Positions 36,663-48,339 are shown, counted from the first letter of the stretch. The stretch is DNA of 64,000 nucleotides from Rhodobacterales bacterium HKCCE2091 (GCA_015689685.1 WVSL01000007.1:120114-184113); one strand, 5' to 3'. Notes: a model not told the origin generated them from the letters alone. Numbers and translations are program-made.

Positions 36663-37444
36663 TGCAACAGGAACCCATTCTCTACGCCCGCAACCTCGTG
36701 AAGCGCTACGGCAAGGTCACCGCCATCAACCATTGCGACTTCGACCTGATGCCGGGCGAGATCCTCGCGGTAATCGGCGACAACGGGGCCGGAAAGTCCT
36801 CGATGATCAAGGCGGTGTCCGGCGCGGTGATCCCCGACGAGGGCGAGATCTTCCTCGAAGGCAGGAAGGTCAGCTTCGCCTCGCCCATCGAGGCCCGCGC
36901 CCACGGGATCGAGACGGTCTACCAGACCCTCGCGATGTCGCCCGCCCTGTCGATCGCGGACAACATGTTCATGGGCCGCGAGATCCGGAAGGAGGGCATC
37001 ATGGGCAGTGTGTTCCGGCAGCTCGACAAGAAGAAGATGGAGGATTTCGCCCGCGCGAAGCTTTCCGAACTCGGGCTGATGACGATCCAGAACATCAACC
37101 AGGCGGTGGAGACGCTTTCGGGCGGCCAGCGCCAAGGCGTGGCGGTCGCGCGCGCCGCGGCGTTCGGATCGAAGGTCATCATCCTCGACGAGCCAACGGC
37201 CGCGCTCGGGGTCAAGGAAAGCCGCAAGGTGCTGGAGCTGATCCTCGACGTGCGGTCGCGGGGCATCCCGATCATCCTCATCAGCCACAACATGCCCCAC
37301 GTCTTCGAGGTCGCAGACCGGATCCACGTCCACCGGCTCGGCAAGCGGCTCTGCGTGATCGACCCGAAGGACCACACGATGTCCGACGCGGTGGCCTACA
37401 TGACCGGCGCGAAGGTGCCGGAGCAGCAGCTCGAAACCGCCTGA
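36662..37444 (+). CDS. frcA: Sugar ABC transporter, ATP-binding protein (FrcA-like)
   Basis: A 260-residue ATPase with a single nucleotide-binding domain: Walker A GDNGAGKSS, the signature LSGGQRQGVAVARA, Walker B VIILDEPTAALGVKE and the switch His in ISHNMPHVFEVAD. Most ribose-class importers have a fused double ATPase; a single-domain subunit of this size is characteristic of FrcA. The start overlaps the frcC stop. No kinase gene follows in this window. Confidence 0.88.
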   Translation: MQQEPILYARNLVKRYGKVTAINHCDFDLMPGEILAVIGDNGAGKSSMIKAVSGAVIPDEGEIFLEGRKVSFASPIEARAHGIETVYQTLAMSPALSIADNMFMGREIRKEGIMGSVFRQLDKKKMEDFARAKLSELGLMTIQNINQAVETLSGGQRQGVAVARAAAFGSKVIILDEPTAALGVKESRKVLELILDVRSRGIPIILISHNMPHVFEVADRIHVHRLGKRLCVIDPKDHTMSDAVAYMTGAKVPEQQLETA

Positions 37445-37508
37445 GGGGGGGTGGCGGCGCGCGGTCGGCGGACCCAAGTAGGGGATAACGCCGATCGGAG
37501 ACGCCGCC

Positions 37509-38525
37509 ATGATCCCCTATTCCGTTCTCGACCTTTCGCCCGTGCCCGAGGGCGCCACGCCCGCCCACGCGCTGCGCAACAGCGCCGATCTCGCGCAACA
37601 CGCGGAGGCCTGGGGCTACAGCCGGTTCTGGCTGGCCGAGCATCACGGCATGGCCGGGATCGCGTCCGCCGCCACCGCTGTCGTCATCGGCCATGTCGCC
37701 GCGCATACCAGCACGATCCGCGTCGGCTCCGGCGGGATCATGCTGCCCAACCACGCGCCCTTCGTGATCGCCGAGCAGTTCGGCACGCTCGCCACCCTGT
37801 TCCCGGGGCGGATCGACCTCGGCCTCGGCCGCGCACCGGGGACGGACATGGCCACCGCCCGCGCTCTCCGCCGGGGCATGTCGCCCGAGGACACGTTCCC
37901 GCAGGACGTGATGGAGCTGATGGGCTACCTCGACCCCGCCGAGCCCGGCCAACGGCTGGTGGCGACCCCCGGCGCGGGGACGCAGGTGCCGGTCTGGATG
38001 CTGGGATCGAGCCTCTACGGTGCGCAACTCGCCGCGCATCTCGGCCTGCCCTACGCCTTCGCCTCGCATTTCGCCCCCGACGCGCTGGAGGAAGCTGCCG
38101 CGATCTACCGCGCCCGGTTCCAGCCCGGCCGGATCGACGCGCCGCGTTTCATGCTGGCGGTCAACGTCTTCGCCGCCGATACCGAGGCGGAGGCCGTGCG
38201 GCTGCGCACCTCGATGCAGCAGGCCTTCATCAACCTGCGCACCGGCCGGCCCGGACCCCTGCCCCGGCCGCTCGATGACATCCACGACTTCGCCGACGAG
38301 CAGACCGTGCGGGCGGTCAACCACGCGCTCCGCGTCACCGCCGTGGGCGACCCCGGGCAGGTTCGTACGCGGCTGGCCGAGCTGATCGCGCGGCATGAGC
38401 CGGACGAGGTCATCATTACCGGCCAGATCCACGACCACGCCGCGCGGCTGCGGTCGTTCGAGATCGCGGCCGACGCGATGCGTAGCCTGTCGCCCGCGGC
38501 GGCCGCAACGGCGCAAACCGGCTAG
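37509..38525 (+). CDS. LLM class flavin-dependent oxidoreductase (luciferase-like)
   Basis: A 338-residue bacterial luciferase-family monooxygenase. It shows the [47 protein letters not shown] core near residues 37-78 and an [16 protein letters not shown] region near 100-115, the MsnO8/YhbW-like subgroup. It probably uses FMNH2, with unknown substrate. GGAG lies upstream of the ATG. It is 64 bp after frcA and 56 bp before the serine dehydratase gene; a functional link is unclear. Confidence 0.87.
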   Translation: MIPYSVLDLSPVPEGATPAHALRNSADLAQHAEAWGYSRFWLAEHHGMAGIASAATAVVIGHVAAHTSTIRVGSGGIMLPNHAPFVIAEQFGTLATLFPGRIDLGLGRAPGTDMATARALRRGMSPEDTFPQDVMELMGYLDPAEPGQRLVATPGAGTQVPVWMLGSSLYGAQLAAHLGLPYAFASHFAPDALEEAAAIYRARFQPGRIDAPRFMLAVNVFAADTEAEAVRLRTSMQQAFINLRTGRPGPLPRPLDDIHDFADEQTVRAVNHALRVTAVGDPGQVRTRLAELIARHEPDEVIITGQIHDHAARLRSFEIAADAMRSLSPAAAATAQTG

Positions 38526-38581
38526 GACGCATCGGCCGCGCCGCTATGGTCGGGTCTTGTTCCACGCCGGGGGTCGCGCCG

Positions 38582-39997
38582 ATGTTCCTGTCCGTCTTCG
38601 ACATCTTCAAGATCGGCGTCGGCCCGTCGTCCTCGCACACGATGGGGCCGATGACCGCCGCGGCGCGGTTCCTCGACGATCTTCGCGGCGGGCGGGAACC
38701 GGAACCGGGCGCGGGCGAACCCGCCGCGGTGGCCTGCAGCCTTCACGGCTCCCTCGCCTTCACCGGCAAAGGTCATGCCACCGACCGCGCGGTGATCCTT
38801 GGGCTGTGCGGGTTCGTCCCGGCGACGCTCGATCCCGACGCGGCCGAGGCCGCGCTGGCCAAGGTCGCGACCGACGGGATCGTGCGCCCCGAGGGCCTGC
38901 CGCCGCTCCGCTTCGATCCCGACAAGGACGTCGTGTTCGACTACGGCCCCGCCCTTCCCGGCCATGCCAACGGCCTCGTCCTGCGTGCCTTCGACGCCGC
39001 CGGGCATCTGCACATGGAGGAGACCTACTACTCCGTCGGCGGCGGCTTCGTGATGACGGCGCGCGAGCTCGAAGCGCAGGCCCAGGGCGGCGCCGATGCG
39101 CTTCACGCCGCCAAGGCCGCCGAGGGGTTTCCCTACCCGTTCGGATCGGCGGCGGAAATGCTGGAAATGGGCCGTGCCTCGGGCAAGTCCATCGCCGAGA
39201 TGAAATGGGCGAACGAGGCCAGGCTGACACCGATGGCCGAGCTGAAACCGAGGGTCGCGGCGATCGCATCCACCATGCGCGATTGCGTCACCCGCGGCAT
39301 CGCGCAGGACGGCATCCTGCCCGGCGGCCTAAGCGTGAAGCGTCGGGCGAAGGCGATCCACGACCAGTTGCAGGCCGAGGCCGGGCGCAACATCGCGCAG
39401 CCGCATACCGTGAACGACTGGCTGTCGGTCTACGCGATGGCGGTGAACGAAGAGAACGCCGCCGGCGGCAAGGTCGTCACCGCGCCGACCAACGGCGCGG
39501 CGGGCGTGATCCCGTCGGTCCTGCGCTACTACGAAACCCAGTGCATCGGCGCGACAGAGCAGGGCGCGCTCGACTTCCTGATGGCGGCGGCGGCGATCGG
39601 CGGGCTCATCAAGCACAACGCCTCCATCTCGGGCGCGGAGGTCGGCTGCCAGGGCGAGGTCGGCAGCGCGGCGGCGATGGCGGCTGCAGGGCTCTGTGCG
39701 GCGCTCGGCGGAACCAACGAGCAGGTGGAGAACGCGGCGGAAATCGCGCTGGAACATCACCTCGGGATGACCTGCGACCCGGTGGCGGGGCTGGTCCAGG
39801 TGCCCTGCATCGAACGCAACGGGCTCGGCGCGATCAAGGCGGTGTCGGCGGCCTCGCTCGCGCTCAGGGGCGACGGCACGCATTTCATGCCGCTCGACAA
39901 CTGCATCGAGGCGATGCGCCAGACCGGCATCGACATGTCGACCAAGTACAAGGAAACCAGCCAGGGCGGGCTGGCGGTCAATATACCGGAATGCTGA
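38582..39997 (+). CDS. sdaA: L-serine ammonia-lyase (iron-sulfur L-serine dehydratase)
   Basis: Deaminates L-serine to pyruvate and ammonia with a [4Fe-4S] cluster. The 471-residue single-chain form has the N-terminal beta domain ([19 protein letters not shown]) and the alpha domain with [32 protein letters not shown] and [16 protein letters not shown], which hold the conserved cluster cysteines. I use the ATG at 38582, where homology starts; the frame runs back to 38546. The gene ends 12 bases before a GC-rich hairpin. Confidence 0.94.
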   Translation: MFLSVFDIFKIGVGPSSSHTMGPMTAAARFLDDLRGGREPEPGAGEPAAVACSLHGSLAFTGKGHATDRAVILGLCGFVPATLDPDAAEAALAKVATDGIVRPEGLPPLRFDPDKDVVFDYGPALPGHANGLVLRAFDAAGHLHMEETYYSVGGGFVMTARELEAQAQGGADALHAAKAAEGFPYPFGSAAEMLEMGRASGKSIAEMKWANEARLTPMAELKPRVAAIASTMRDCVTRGIAQDGILPGGLSVKRRAKAIHDQLQAEAGRNIAQPHTVNDWLSVYAMAVNEENAAGGKVVTAPTNGAAGVIPSVLRYYETQCIGATEQGALDFLMAAAAIGGLIKHNASISGAEVGCQGEVGSAAAMAAAGLCAALGGTNEQVENAAEIALEHHLGMTCDPVAGLVQVPCIERNGLGAIKAVSAASLALRGDGTHFMPLDNCIEAMRQTGIDMSTKYKETSQGGLAVNIPEC

Positions 39998-40009
39998 CCG
40001 GAGAGTTCG

Positions 40010-40039
40010 GCGGGCGCGACCTACCAGGCCCGCGCCCGC
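40010..40039. terminator. GC-rich hairpin between sdaA and a convergent small gene
   Basis: GCGGGCGCG and CGCGCCCGC form a 9-bp stem with a 12-base loop. It has no U-tract. It lies between the convergent ends of sdaA and the 45-residue gene and may serve both. Confidence 0.45.
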
Positions 40040-40048
40040 AGTAGCGGA

Positions 40049-40186
40049 TCAGGCGGCGCGGCTGGTGACCGGGGCCCCCGTGAACAGCTTTTCACCCACT
40101 TGGACGACGACCTTGCCGTCGGCCAGGGCACGTACGAAAATACCTTGAACAGACACACAAGTTCCAAGTGTGATCGTCTTCAGCAC
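40049..40186 (-). CDS. Small 45-residue protein, unknown function
   Basis: This gene fills most of an otherwise empty 327-bp gap. The frame runs GTG to TGA for 45 residues (LKTITLGTCVSVQG... to ...GAPVTSRAA). The GTG start has GGGGGAG seven bases upstream, a strong ribosome-binding site. The product is soluble, beta-prone and contains one Cys. From memory, similar short proteins are widespread in Rhodobacteraceae, but I cannot verify this here. The rest of the gap (40187-40306) holds only AT-richer presumed promoter DNA and the mutT terminator hairpin. Confidence 0.65.
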   Translation of the reverse strand: MLKTITLGTCVSVQGIFVRALADGKVVVQVGEKLFTGAPVTSRAA

Positions 40187-40306
40187 AGTCAAACTCCCCC
40201 TTTGGCTGCGTTGGACCAACCTACAGTAAAATCGTCAGGTTTCAGCAAGAAAGTTGCCCGAACAGGGGGTAATTCCGCACATTTTTTCGTCATGTTGCGA
40301 ATTAAT

Positions 40307-40325
40307 ATCGGGCAAACAGCCCGAT
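40307..40325 (-). terminator. Terminator of the ppiC-argJ-mutT operon
   Basis: Read leftward, ATCGGGC and GCCCGAT form a 7-bp stem around TGTTT and are followed by ATTAATT. The stem touches the mutT stop codon, so it marks the end of the operon. Confidence 0.55.
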
Positions 40326-40723
40326 CACAGCCAATCGCGCAGAATCGGGATCAGCGGAATGTCCGCCGGCGGCATCGGGTAGTCGCGCAGGTCCGAGGGC
40401 CGCGCCCACGCGAGTCGCTGACCTTCGCGCGGGGCCGGAATGCCCTCCCACTTGCGGCACGCGAAGAGCGGCATAAGCAGGTGGAAATCGTCGTAGGAAT
40501 GGCTGGCGAAGGTCAGCGGCGCGAGGCAGCTCTTCCATGTGCCGATGCCCAGTTCCTCGTGCAGTTCGCGGATCAGCGCGGCCTCGGGCGTCTCGCCCGG
40601 TTCGACCTTGCCGCCGGGGAATTCCCACAGGCCCGCCATGGACTTGCCCTCCGGCCGCTCGGCCAGAAGTACCCGCCCGTCGCGGTCGATCAGCGCGACC
40701 GCCGCGACGAGAAGTGTCTTCAC
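40325..40723 (-). CDS. mutT: MutT-type Nudix hydrolase (8-oxo-dGTP diphosphatase)
   Basis: A 132-residue protein with a complete Nudix box, GGKVEPGETPEAALIRELHEELGI, near residues 37-60, in the context GLWEFPGGKVE typical of MutT. It hydrolyses 8-oxo-dGTP to prevent A-to-C transversions; other NTP substrates are possible. The GTG start at 40723 overlaps the argJ stop (GTGA). It is the last gene of the leftward ppiC-argJ-mutT operon. Confidence 0.9.
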   Translation of the reverse strand: MKTLLVAAVALIDRDGRVLLAERPEGKSMAGLWEFPGGKVEPGETPEAALIRELHEELGIGTWKSCLAPLTFASHSYDDFHLLMPLFACRKWEGIPAPREGQRLAWARPSDLRDYPMPPADIPLIPILRDWL

Positions 40724-42081
40724 GACCGGTAGTCCGCGTTGATCGAGATGTAGCCGTGGGTCAGGTCGCAGGTCCAGACCGTCGCCGCGCCCTTGCCGAG
40801 CCCGAGATCGACGTTCACGGCCAGTTCCTCGCCCTTCATGTATGCCGCGCCCGCGGCCTCGGTGTAGCTTTCCGCACGCCAGCCGTTCTCGGCCACGAGG
40901 ATGTCGCCGAACCGGATCGTCAGGGTGTCGCGATCCGCGGCGGCGCCGGACTTTCCGACGGCCATGACGATGCGGCCCCAGTTCGGATCCTCGCCCGCGA
41001 TCGCGGTCTTCACCAGCGGCGAGTTGGCGATCGACCGCGCCACCCGGTCGGCATCCTTGGCGGTCCGGGCCCCTGTCACGTTGACTTCGACGAGCTTGGT
41101 CGCGCCCTCGCCGTCGCGGACGATCTGCAACGCCAGGTCCCGCATCACCGCCTGCAGCAGCGCCGCGAAGGCCCGCCCGTCCGCCCCGCGGGCGGAAACG
41201 ATGGGCGCGTTGCCGGCCTTGCCGGTCGCCGCGAGCATGACGGTATCGGAGGTCGATGTATCCCCGTCCACCGTGATCGCGTTGAAGCTCCCGCGGGTCG
41301 CGGAGGTCAGCATGACCTGAAGCGCCTCGGGCGCGACGGCGGCGTCGGTGAAGACGTAGCCGAGCATCGTCGCCATGTCGGGCGCGATCATCCCGGATCC
41401 CTTGGCGAAGCCCATGACGGTCACCGGCTTGCCGCCGACCTCGCCGGACGCCACGGCGCCCTTGGGGAAGGTGTCGGTCGTCATGATGGCGCGGGCGGCC
41501 AGCTCGGTCCCGGCCGCGTCCAGCCCGTCCTTCAGGGTTCCGATGACGGCGGTGATCTTTTCCGCCGGAAGGGGTTCGCCGATCACCCCGGTCGAGGCGG
41601 TGAAGACATGGGCAGGCGGGATCGCGAGCGCATCGGCCACGCCGGCGCAGACGGTTTCCACCGTGCCGTCGCCGGCCTTGCCGGTGAAGGCATTGGAATT
41701 GCCGGAGTTGACGAGGATCGCGTAGCCCTCTGGCCCCGACAGCGCGGCGAGCTTCGCCTCGCAGTCGCGGACCGGCGCCGAGCGCGTGGCCGAGCGGGTG
41801 AAGACACCCGCGATGGCCGCGCCCGGCGCGATCTCGGCCAGCATGACGTCATACCGGCCGGGTTTCTTGATCGCGGCCTCGGCGGCCGCGAACCGCACGC
41901 CGGCGATGGCGGGCAGGTCGGGGAAGGCGGAGGGCGCCAGCGGCGAGATCGCGGGCCCGGAAACAGCGGCGGAGACCTGTTTCGGTTCCGCCGTCACCAC
42001 CATGACCTTCGCGGGCTTGCCGCGTTTCGGCGCCTTCTTTTTCTTCTTGCCGTCCTTCTTGTCCGCAGACTTCTTGGCCAT
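40720..42081 (-). CDS. argJ: Bifunctional ornithine acetyltransferase / N-acetylglutamate synthase
   Basis: ArgJ transfers acetyl between N-acetylornithine and glutamate in the arginine cycle. The 453-residue precursor shows the self-cleavage site in PDMATMLGYVFTDA, where the Thr of ATML becomes the new N-terminus. It also shows VLVNSGNSNAFTGKAG-like and STGVIGEPLP segments. It starts with an unusual Lys-rich tail (KKSADKKDGKKKKKAPKRGK) of about 30 residues before the family domain. It lies 18 bp after ppiC and overlaps mutT. Confidence 0.93.
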   Translation of the reverse strand: MAKKSADKKDGKKKKKAPKRGKPAKVMVVTAEPKQVSAAVSGPAISPLAPSAFPDLPAIAGVRFAAAEAAIKKPGRYDVMLAEIAPGAAIAGVFTRSATRSAPVRDCEAKLAALSGPEGYAILVNSGNSNAFTGKAGDGTVETVCAGVADALAIPPAHVFTASTGVIGEPLPAEKITAVIGTLKDGLDAAGTELAARAIMTTDTFPKGAVASGEVGGKPVTVMGFAKGSGMIAPDMATMLGYVFTDAAVAPEALQVMLTSATRGSFNAITVDGDTSTSDTVMLAATGKAGNAPIVSARGADGRAFAALLQAVMRDLALQIVRDGEGATKLVEVNVTGARTAKDADRVARSIANSPLVKTAIAGEDPNWGRIVMAVGKSGAAADRDTLTIRFGDILVAENGWRAESYTEAAGAAYMKGEELAVNVDLGLGKGAATVWTCDLTHGYISINADYRS

Positions 42082-42099
42082 CGCCGCGTCGCTCCCGAC

Positions 42100-42996
42100 T
42101 TACTCCCCGAGCAGGTCGGTATTGCGGATAAGCGCCGGGTCGATGTCAAGCTCCGGCCGCTCGACGCTGCCGGCCTCGGTCAGCTCGGCGATCAGCGCCT
42201 CGACGCGGTTCTGCCGCACGGTCTCGGCGAGGTCGTCCTGCAGGTCGGTGACGGAGGGAAGCTGTTCCTCGCGCACGTCGTTCAGCAGGATGACGTGCCA
42301 GCCGAACTGGGTCTGCACCGGCTCGGACACCTGGCCGGGCTCCAGCGCCATGACCGCCTGTTCGAACTCCGGCACCATCATGCCCTCGGAGAACCAGCCG
42401 AGCTCGCCGCCGTTCGGGCCGGACGGGCCGGTGGAACGTTCCTGCGCCAGTTCCGCGAAATCGGCGCCGCCGTCGAGTTCCTCGATCACCGCCTGAGCGT
42501 CTTCCTCGGATTCCAGCAGGATGTGCGAGGCGTTGTATTCCATCCCCGCCTCGATCTCGCCGAAAATCTCGTCGTACTGGGCCTGGAGCTCCTCGTCGGT
42601 GACCGGGGCGTTGTAGGCCTCGTAGGCGATGGCGTTGCCGAGGAAACGGCGCTCCTCGTTCTCGAGCCCGAGTTCCTCGAGCCGCGAAATCTCCTCGCGC
42701 GCGGAGCTGGCGAGCAGTTCCTGCTGCACGAGAAGGTCGACGATCTGGCCGTAGAGCAGTTCGTCGGGCATGGCCGACACGTTCTCGGGCAGGAGCGCGA
42801 CCATCGCGACGACGTGGCCGAGGGTGATGTCGGTGCCGTTCACGGTGGCAAGCACCGTGGAGGCATCGGCATCGGCGTATTGCGGGGCCTCTGCCTCCAT
42901 CGCCTCGCCTTCGGCCGCGTCCTCGGCGGCTTCCTGGGCAAGGGCGGGCAGGGCGGCAAGGCCGGCAGCCGCGAATGCGGCGATGAACCTGGTCAT
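42100..42996 (-). CDS. Periplasmic parvulin-type peptidyl-prolyl isomerase
   Basis: A 298-residue foldase with a signal peptide (FIAAFAAAGLAALPALAQ), an acidic linker, an N-terminal SurA/PrsA-like helical region, and a parvulin (PpiC/rotamase) domain from about residue 150 to 245. The domain includes ASHILLESEEDAQ, DFAELAQERSTGPSGPNGGELGWFSEG and QTQFGWHVILLND. It probably assists folding of exported proteins. The divergent neighbour is secA, so secretion and periplasmic folding genes share a 224-bp promoter region. Confidence 0.9.
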   Translation of the reverse strand: MTRFIAAFAAAGLAALPALAQEAAEDAAEGEAMEAEAPQYADADASTVLATVNGTDITLGHVVAMVALLPENVSAMPDELLYGQIVDLLVQQELLASSAREEISRLEELGLENEERRFLGNAIAYEAYNAPVTDEELQAQYDEIFGEIEAGMEYNASHILLESEEDAQAVIEELDGGADFAELAQERSTGPSGPNGGELGWFSEGMMVPEFEQAVMALEPGQVSEPVQTQFGWHVILLNDVREEQLPSVTDLQDDLAETVRQNRVEALIAELTEAGSVERPELDIDPALIRNTDLLGE

Positions 42997-43220
42997 AGAA
43001 GGGGTTTCCTTGTCTCTCTCTGTCGGTCTCGGGGTTCGCGCCCCGTGGCCGCGTTGACACCATACCAGCGGCCCCTTATGTCCCGGTTCGGTTTCGCATC
43101 GGGGCCGGGCCGATATTGCCGTGGTTCTAGACTGCCGCGATGGGCCGGACAACCCGATGCCATACACGATGAGATGATCGCGCCGTGTTCCGCCGCGGCC
43201 CGCAGGATTACAGGAACGCC

Positions 43221-45929
<2,709 letters not shown>

Positions 45930-45941
45930 GCCGCCGCCTCG

Positions 45942-46838
45942 TCAGGCGGCGATCTGGCGGCGCAGCCAGCGGATGAACGTCTTCAACCGGTCGGGCTGCA
46001 CGCCCGGCAGGGTGGTGATGAAGTAGGCGAGGTCGTCGTCCTGCTGTTCCGACAGCATCACCAGCCGCCCCGCCGCGATGTCGTCCTCCACCAAGGGCGT
46101 CGATTGCACCGACAGCCCGAGCCCCGCGCGCGTTCCCGCCAGCACCAGCGCATTCGACTGCAACTGCGTGGCCTTGAGGTCCCGTGGCTCCAGCCCCTTG
46201 CTGCGCATCCAAGCAGTGAACTCGGCATAGCTTTCGTCGATCAGCCACGGCAGGTCCGTCAGGGCGGCGAGCGAACCGGGATGTCCGGGTTCGAAGCCGC
46301 CTGGCAGGCGTGCGGCGAGCGAGGGGCTCGCCACGACGATCGTGTTCGCCGCGGTCAGGAACTCCGCCTCCAGCCCCGGCCACTTGCCGCGCCCGTAGCG
46401 GATGGCCAGGTGCAGACCATCGCGGCGCAGGTCGGCGACCCTGTCATCGGCCGAAATGGACAGGGGAATCTCCGGATGTTCACCCCAGAATCCGGCAAGA
46501 CGCGGCATCAGCCAGTTCTCCGCGAAGGTGCGGGTCGTGGTCAGCGCGAGCGGGCCGGCATCGGTCGTAGCATCCAGCGCGCGGACACCTGCCGCGATCT
46601 CCGCGAAGCCGCGGGCGAGATCGGCGGCGAGCCGTGCGCCGGCCGCGGTCGGCTGCATGGCGCGACCCGAGCGCTCCATCAGCGGCTGGCCGAACCGGTC
46701 CTCGAGCGCGCGGACATGCTGGGCGATGGCGGCATGGGTGACGTTCAGCTCGCGCGCGGCGGCCGAATGGCTTTGCAGCCGTGCCGCGGCCTCGAAGGCG
46801 CGAAGCGCGGCGAGCGAGGGGATGTCACGCCAATCCAT
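45942..46838 (-). CDS. LysR family regulator, GcvA type (copy 1)
   Basis: A 298-residue LysR regulator: N-terminal helix-turn-helix (LAALRAFEAAARLQSHSAAARELNVTHAAIAQHVRALEDRFG) and a periplasmic-binding-protein-like effector domain. It is clearly paralogous to the LysR gene at 47155-48030 (shared DWRxxPSLxALRAF, LNVTHAA(I/V)AQ, FxEWL(R)R). A perfect TGTAAGC inverted repeat sits one base from its start codon, suggesting autoregulation. It is divergent from a 55-residue gene and ends 12 bp from secA. Confidence 0.88.
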   Translation of the reverse strand: MDWRDIPSLAALRAFEAAARLQSHSAAARELNVTHAAIAQHVRALEDRFGQPLMERSGRAMQPTAAGARLAADLARGFAEIAAGVRALDATTDAGPLALTTTRTFAENWLMPRLAGFWGEHPEIPLSISADDRVADLRRDGLHLAIRYGRGKWPGLEAEFLTAANTIVVASPSLAARLPGGFEPGHPGSLAALTDLPWLIDESYAEFTAWMRSKGLEPRDLKATQLQSNALVLAGTRAGLGLSVQSTPLVEDDIAAGRLVMLSEQQDDDLAYFITTLPGVQPDRLKTFIRWLRRQIAA

Positions 46839-46839
46839 A

Positions 46840-46856
46840 TGTAAGCCCTGCTTACA
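46840..46856. promoter_or_regulatory. Inverted repeat TGTAAGC-CCT-GCTTACA at the LysR copy 1 start
   Basis: A perfect 7-bp inverted repeat with a three-base spacer, one base upstream of the LysR start codon. A 14-base copy of its left part recurs at 47097-47110. It may be the LysR operator or a site for another regulator. Confidence 0.5.
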
Positions 46857-46933
46857 GTCGAAGATTATTGCTGACTAGGGGATTCCCGGCCCCGGGTCTA
46901 GGTTCGGAGCATGACATAAAAGGAGCCCGAGCC

Positions 46934-47101
46934 ATGCTCAATATCTTCGCAGACAGCCTCCTGACCGCCACGCGCATGAAGACCTGGGACCGCCGCCCCT
47001 CCTGGACCGAGGAACCCGGCCGCCCCCGCCGGTCCCGCCCGGCCGAGGAGCGGGTGCGGCAGGACTACCGCCGCTGGCTCCGCGACACAGGCATCCTGTA
47101 A
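46934..47101 (+). CDS. Small Arg-rich protein divergent from LysR copy 1
   Basis: A 55-residue, very basic protein (MLNIFADSLLTATRMKTWDRR... ending ...YRRWLRDTGIL) with AAAAGGAG nine bases before the ATG. It lies 95 bp from the LysR start, in the usual position of a LysR target gene. The family is not recognised; the Arg/Trp-rich end suggests nucleic-acid or membrane-surface binding, as inference only. Its stop codon lies inside a repeat of the LysR-adjacent motif. Confidence 0.6.
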   Translation: MLNIFADSLLTATRMKTWDRRPSWTEEPGRPRRSRPAEERVRQDYRRWLRDTGIL

Positions 47102-47110
47102 GCCCTGCTT
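47097..47110 (+). repeat. 14-base copy of the LysR-adjacent motif
   Basis: TGTAAGCCCTGCTT repeats exactly the first 14 bases of the inverted repeat at 46840. The two copies bracket the 55-residue gene, 257 bp apart, and this copy contains its stop codon. Confidence 0.6.
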
Positions 47111-47154
47111 CACGCAGGCTGCGGACGGTCCGCGCTCTCCCCGGATCGTCCGCG

Positions 47155-48030
47155 TCAGTCCGTCACCACCCGGCGCAGCCATTCCAGGAACGATTCCACC
47201 GCCGGGCGGCGCGGGCCCGGCAGGGTCACCGCGTGGTAGGACATGCGCCCGAGCGGCGGCGTGTCGAGCCGCACGAGGACGCCCGCGGCCAGGTCCTCGC
47301 GCACGACGATCTCGGTCGTGATGATGAGGCCGTGACCCCGCCGGGCCGCCGCGATTTCCAGGGTCGGTGTCCCGGTCCACTTCACGTCGAGCGCACCGGG
47401 ATCGAGGTCCATCAGCGCGAGGATGCGGCGGTCGAACTCGTCGAGGTTCAGAAGCCAGGGCAGGCGCGCGGGAGCGGCGGGCGGATCGCCCACCAGCGAC
47501 GGCGCGCCTGATACGATGATGTCTGTCTCCGCCAGGCGCTCCACCTCCACCCCCGGCCAGTCGGGCACCCCGGTGGAGGACCGCACCGCAAGGTCGAAGC
47601 CCTCGGCGGCAAGGTCGACGGACCGGTAGTCGGGCGACATCGACACCGTGATGCCGGGGCACTCGGCCCAGAACTCGGGCAGGCGCGACAACAGCAGGTC
47701 CTCGGCCACGGCGGGGGTCGTGGCGATGCGAAGGCCGCGCCTGGCCTCCGCCCGGCGCGTGGCCTCCACGCCCGCGGCGATCCGGTCGAACCCGTCGGCC
47801 AGCGCCTCGGCCAGCCGACGCCCGGCGTCGGTCAGGACGATCGTCCGCCCGCTGCGTTGCGCCAGCGGAACGCCGAGGTCGTCCTCCAGCCCGCGGACCT
47901 GCTGAGCTACGGCGGCGTGGGTGACGTTCAGCCCGCGCGCGGCCTCGGCGAAGCTGCCGCTGCGTGCGGTGGCGTCGAACGCCCTCAGGGCGGTGAGCGA
48001 CGGCAGGTTCCGCCAATCCGGGGCCGGCAT
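47155..48030 (-). CDS. LysR family regulator, GcvA type (copy 2)
   Basis: A 291-residue LysR regulator with the same domain order as copy 1: helix-turn-helix (LTALRAFDATARSGSFAEAARGLNVTHAAVAQQVRGLEDDLG) and effector-binding domain (residues 90-285). I start at the ATG at 48030 by alignment with copy 1; the frame extends 16 codons upstream. It is divergent from a 70-residue Arg-rich gene. The intergenic region shares ATTGCTGACT with the copy 1 region at nearly the same distance. Confidence 0.87.
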   Translation of the reverse strand: MPAPDWRNLPSLTALRAFDATARSGSFAEAARGLNVTHAAVAQQVRGLEDDLGVPLAQRSGRTIVLTDAGRRLAEALADGFDRIAAGVEATRRAEARRGLRIATTPAVAEDLLLSRLPEFWAECPGITVSMSPDYRSVDLAAEGFDLAVRSSTGVPDWPGVEVERLAETDIIVSGAPSLVGDPPAAPARLPWLLNLDEFDRRILALMDLDPGALDVKWTGTPTLEIAAARRGHGLIITTEIVVREDLAAGVLVRLDTPPLGRMSYHAVTLPGPRRPAVESFLEWLRRVVTD

Positions 48031-48126
48031 GATAGGTGGCCTTTCGTTTCTGCAGAATTGCTGACTCGCTGCCCACAAAGGTCAGCGCGATACTTCAACC
48101 AAGTTCAACCCCGAAGGACCGGGACA

Positions 48127-48339
48127 ATGCAACAGTACAGCTATCAGGAATTCACGATCAGGTCGCGGCACCGTCCGGACGGGACGCCCGTAGACAAGGC
48201 GGAGCCCCACCGCAGGGCCATCGCCGAAGCGAGGGCGCGCAAGGCGCGGGACCGCCGGCACAGGCTGCTCGGTCGCATGCGGGCGTGGATCGAACGGATC
48301 AGCGCGCGGCGGCCAGCAGTTCCGCGACACGCGCGGTGA
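48127..48339 (+). CDS. Small Arg-rich protein divergent from LysR copy 2
   Basis: A 70-residue, strongly basic protein (RSRHRPDGTPVDKAEPHRR; a helical AEARARKARDRRHRLLGRMRAWIERI stretch). GAAGGA lies about ten bases before the ATG. It stands 96 bp from the LysR copy 2 start, matching the arrangement at copy 1. It is not recognised as a known family. Its last 41 bp overlap the end of the convergent HD-domain gene, so the C-terminal residues may be constrained by the other strand. Confidence 0.6.
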   Translation: MQQYSYQEFTIRSRHRPDGTPVDKAEPHRRAIAEARARKARDRRHRLLGRMRAWIERISARRPAVPRHAR

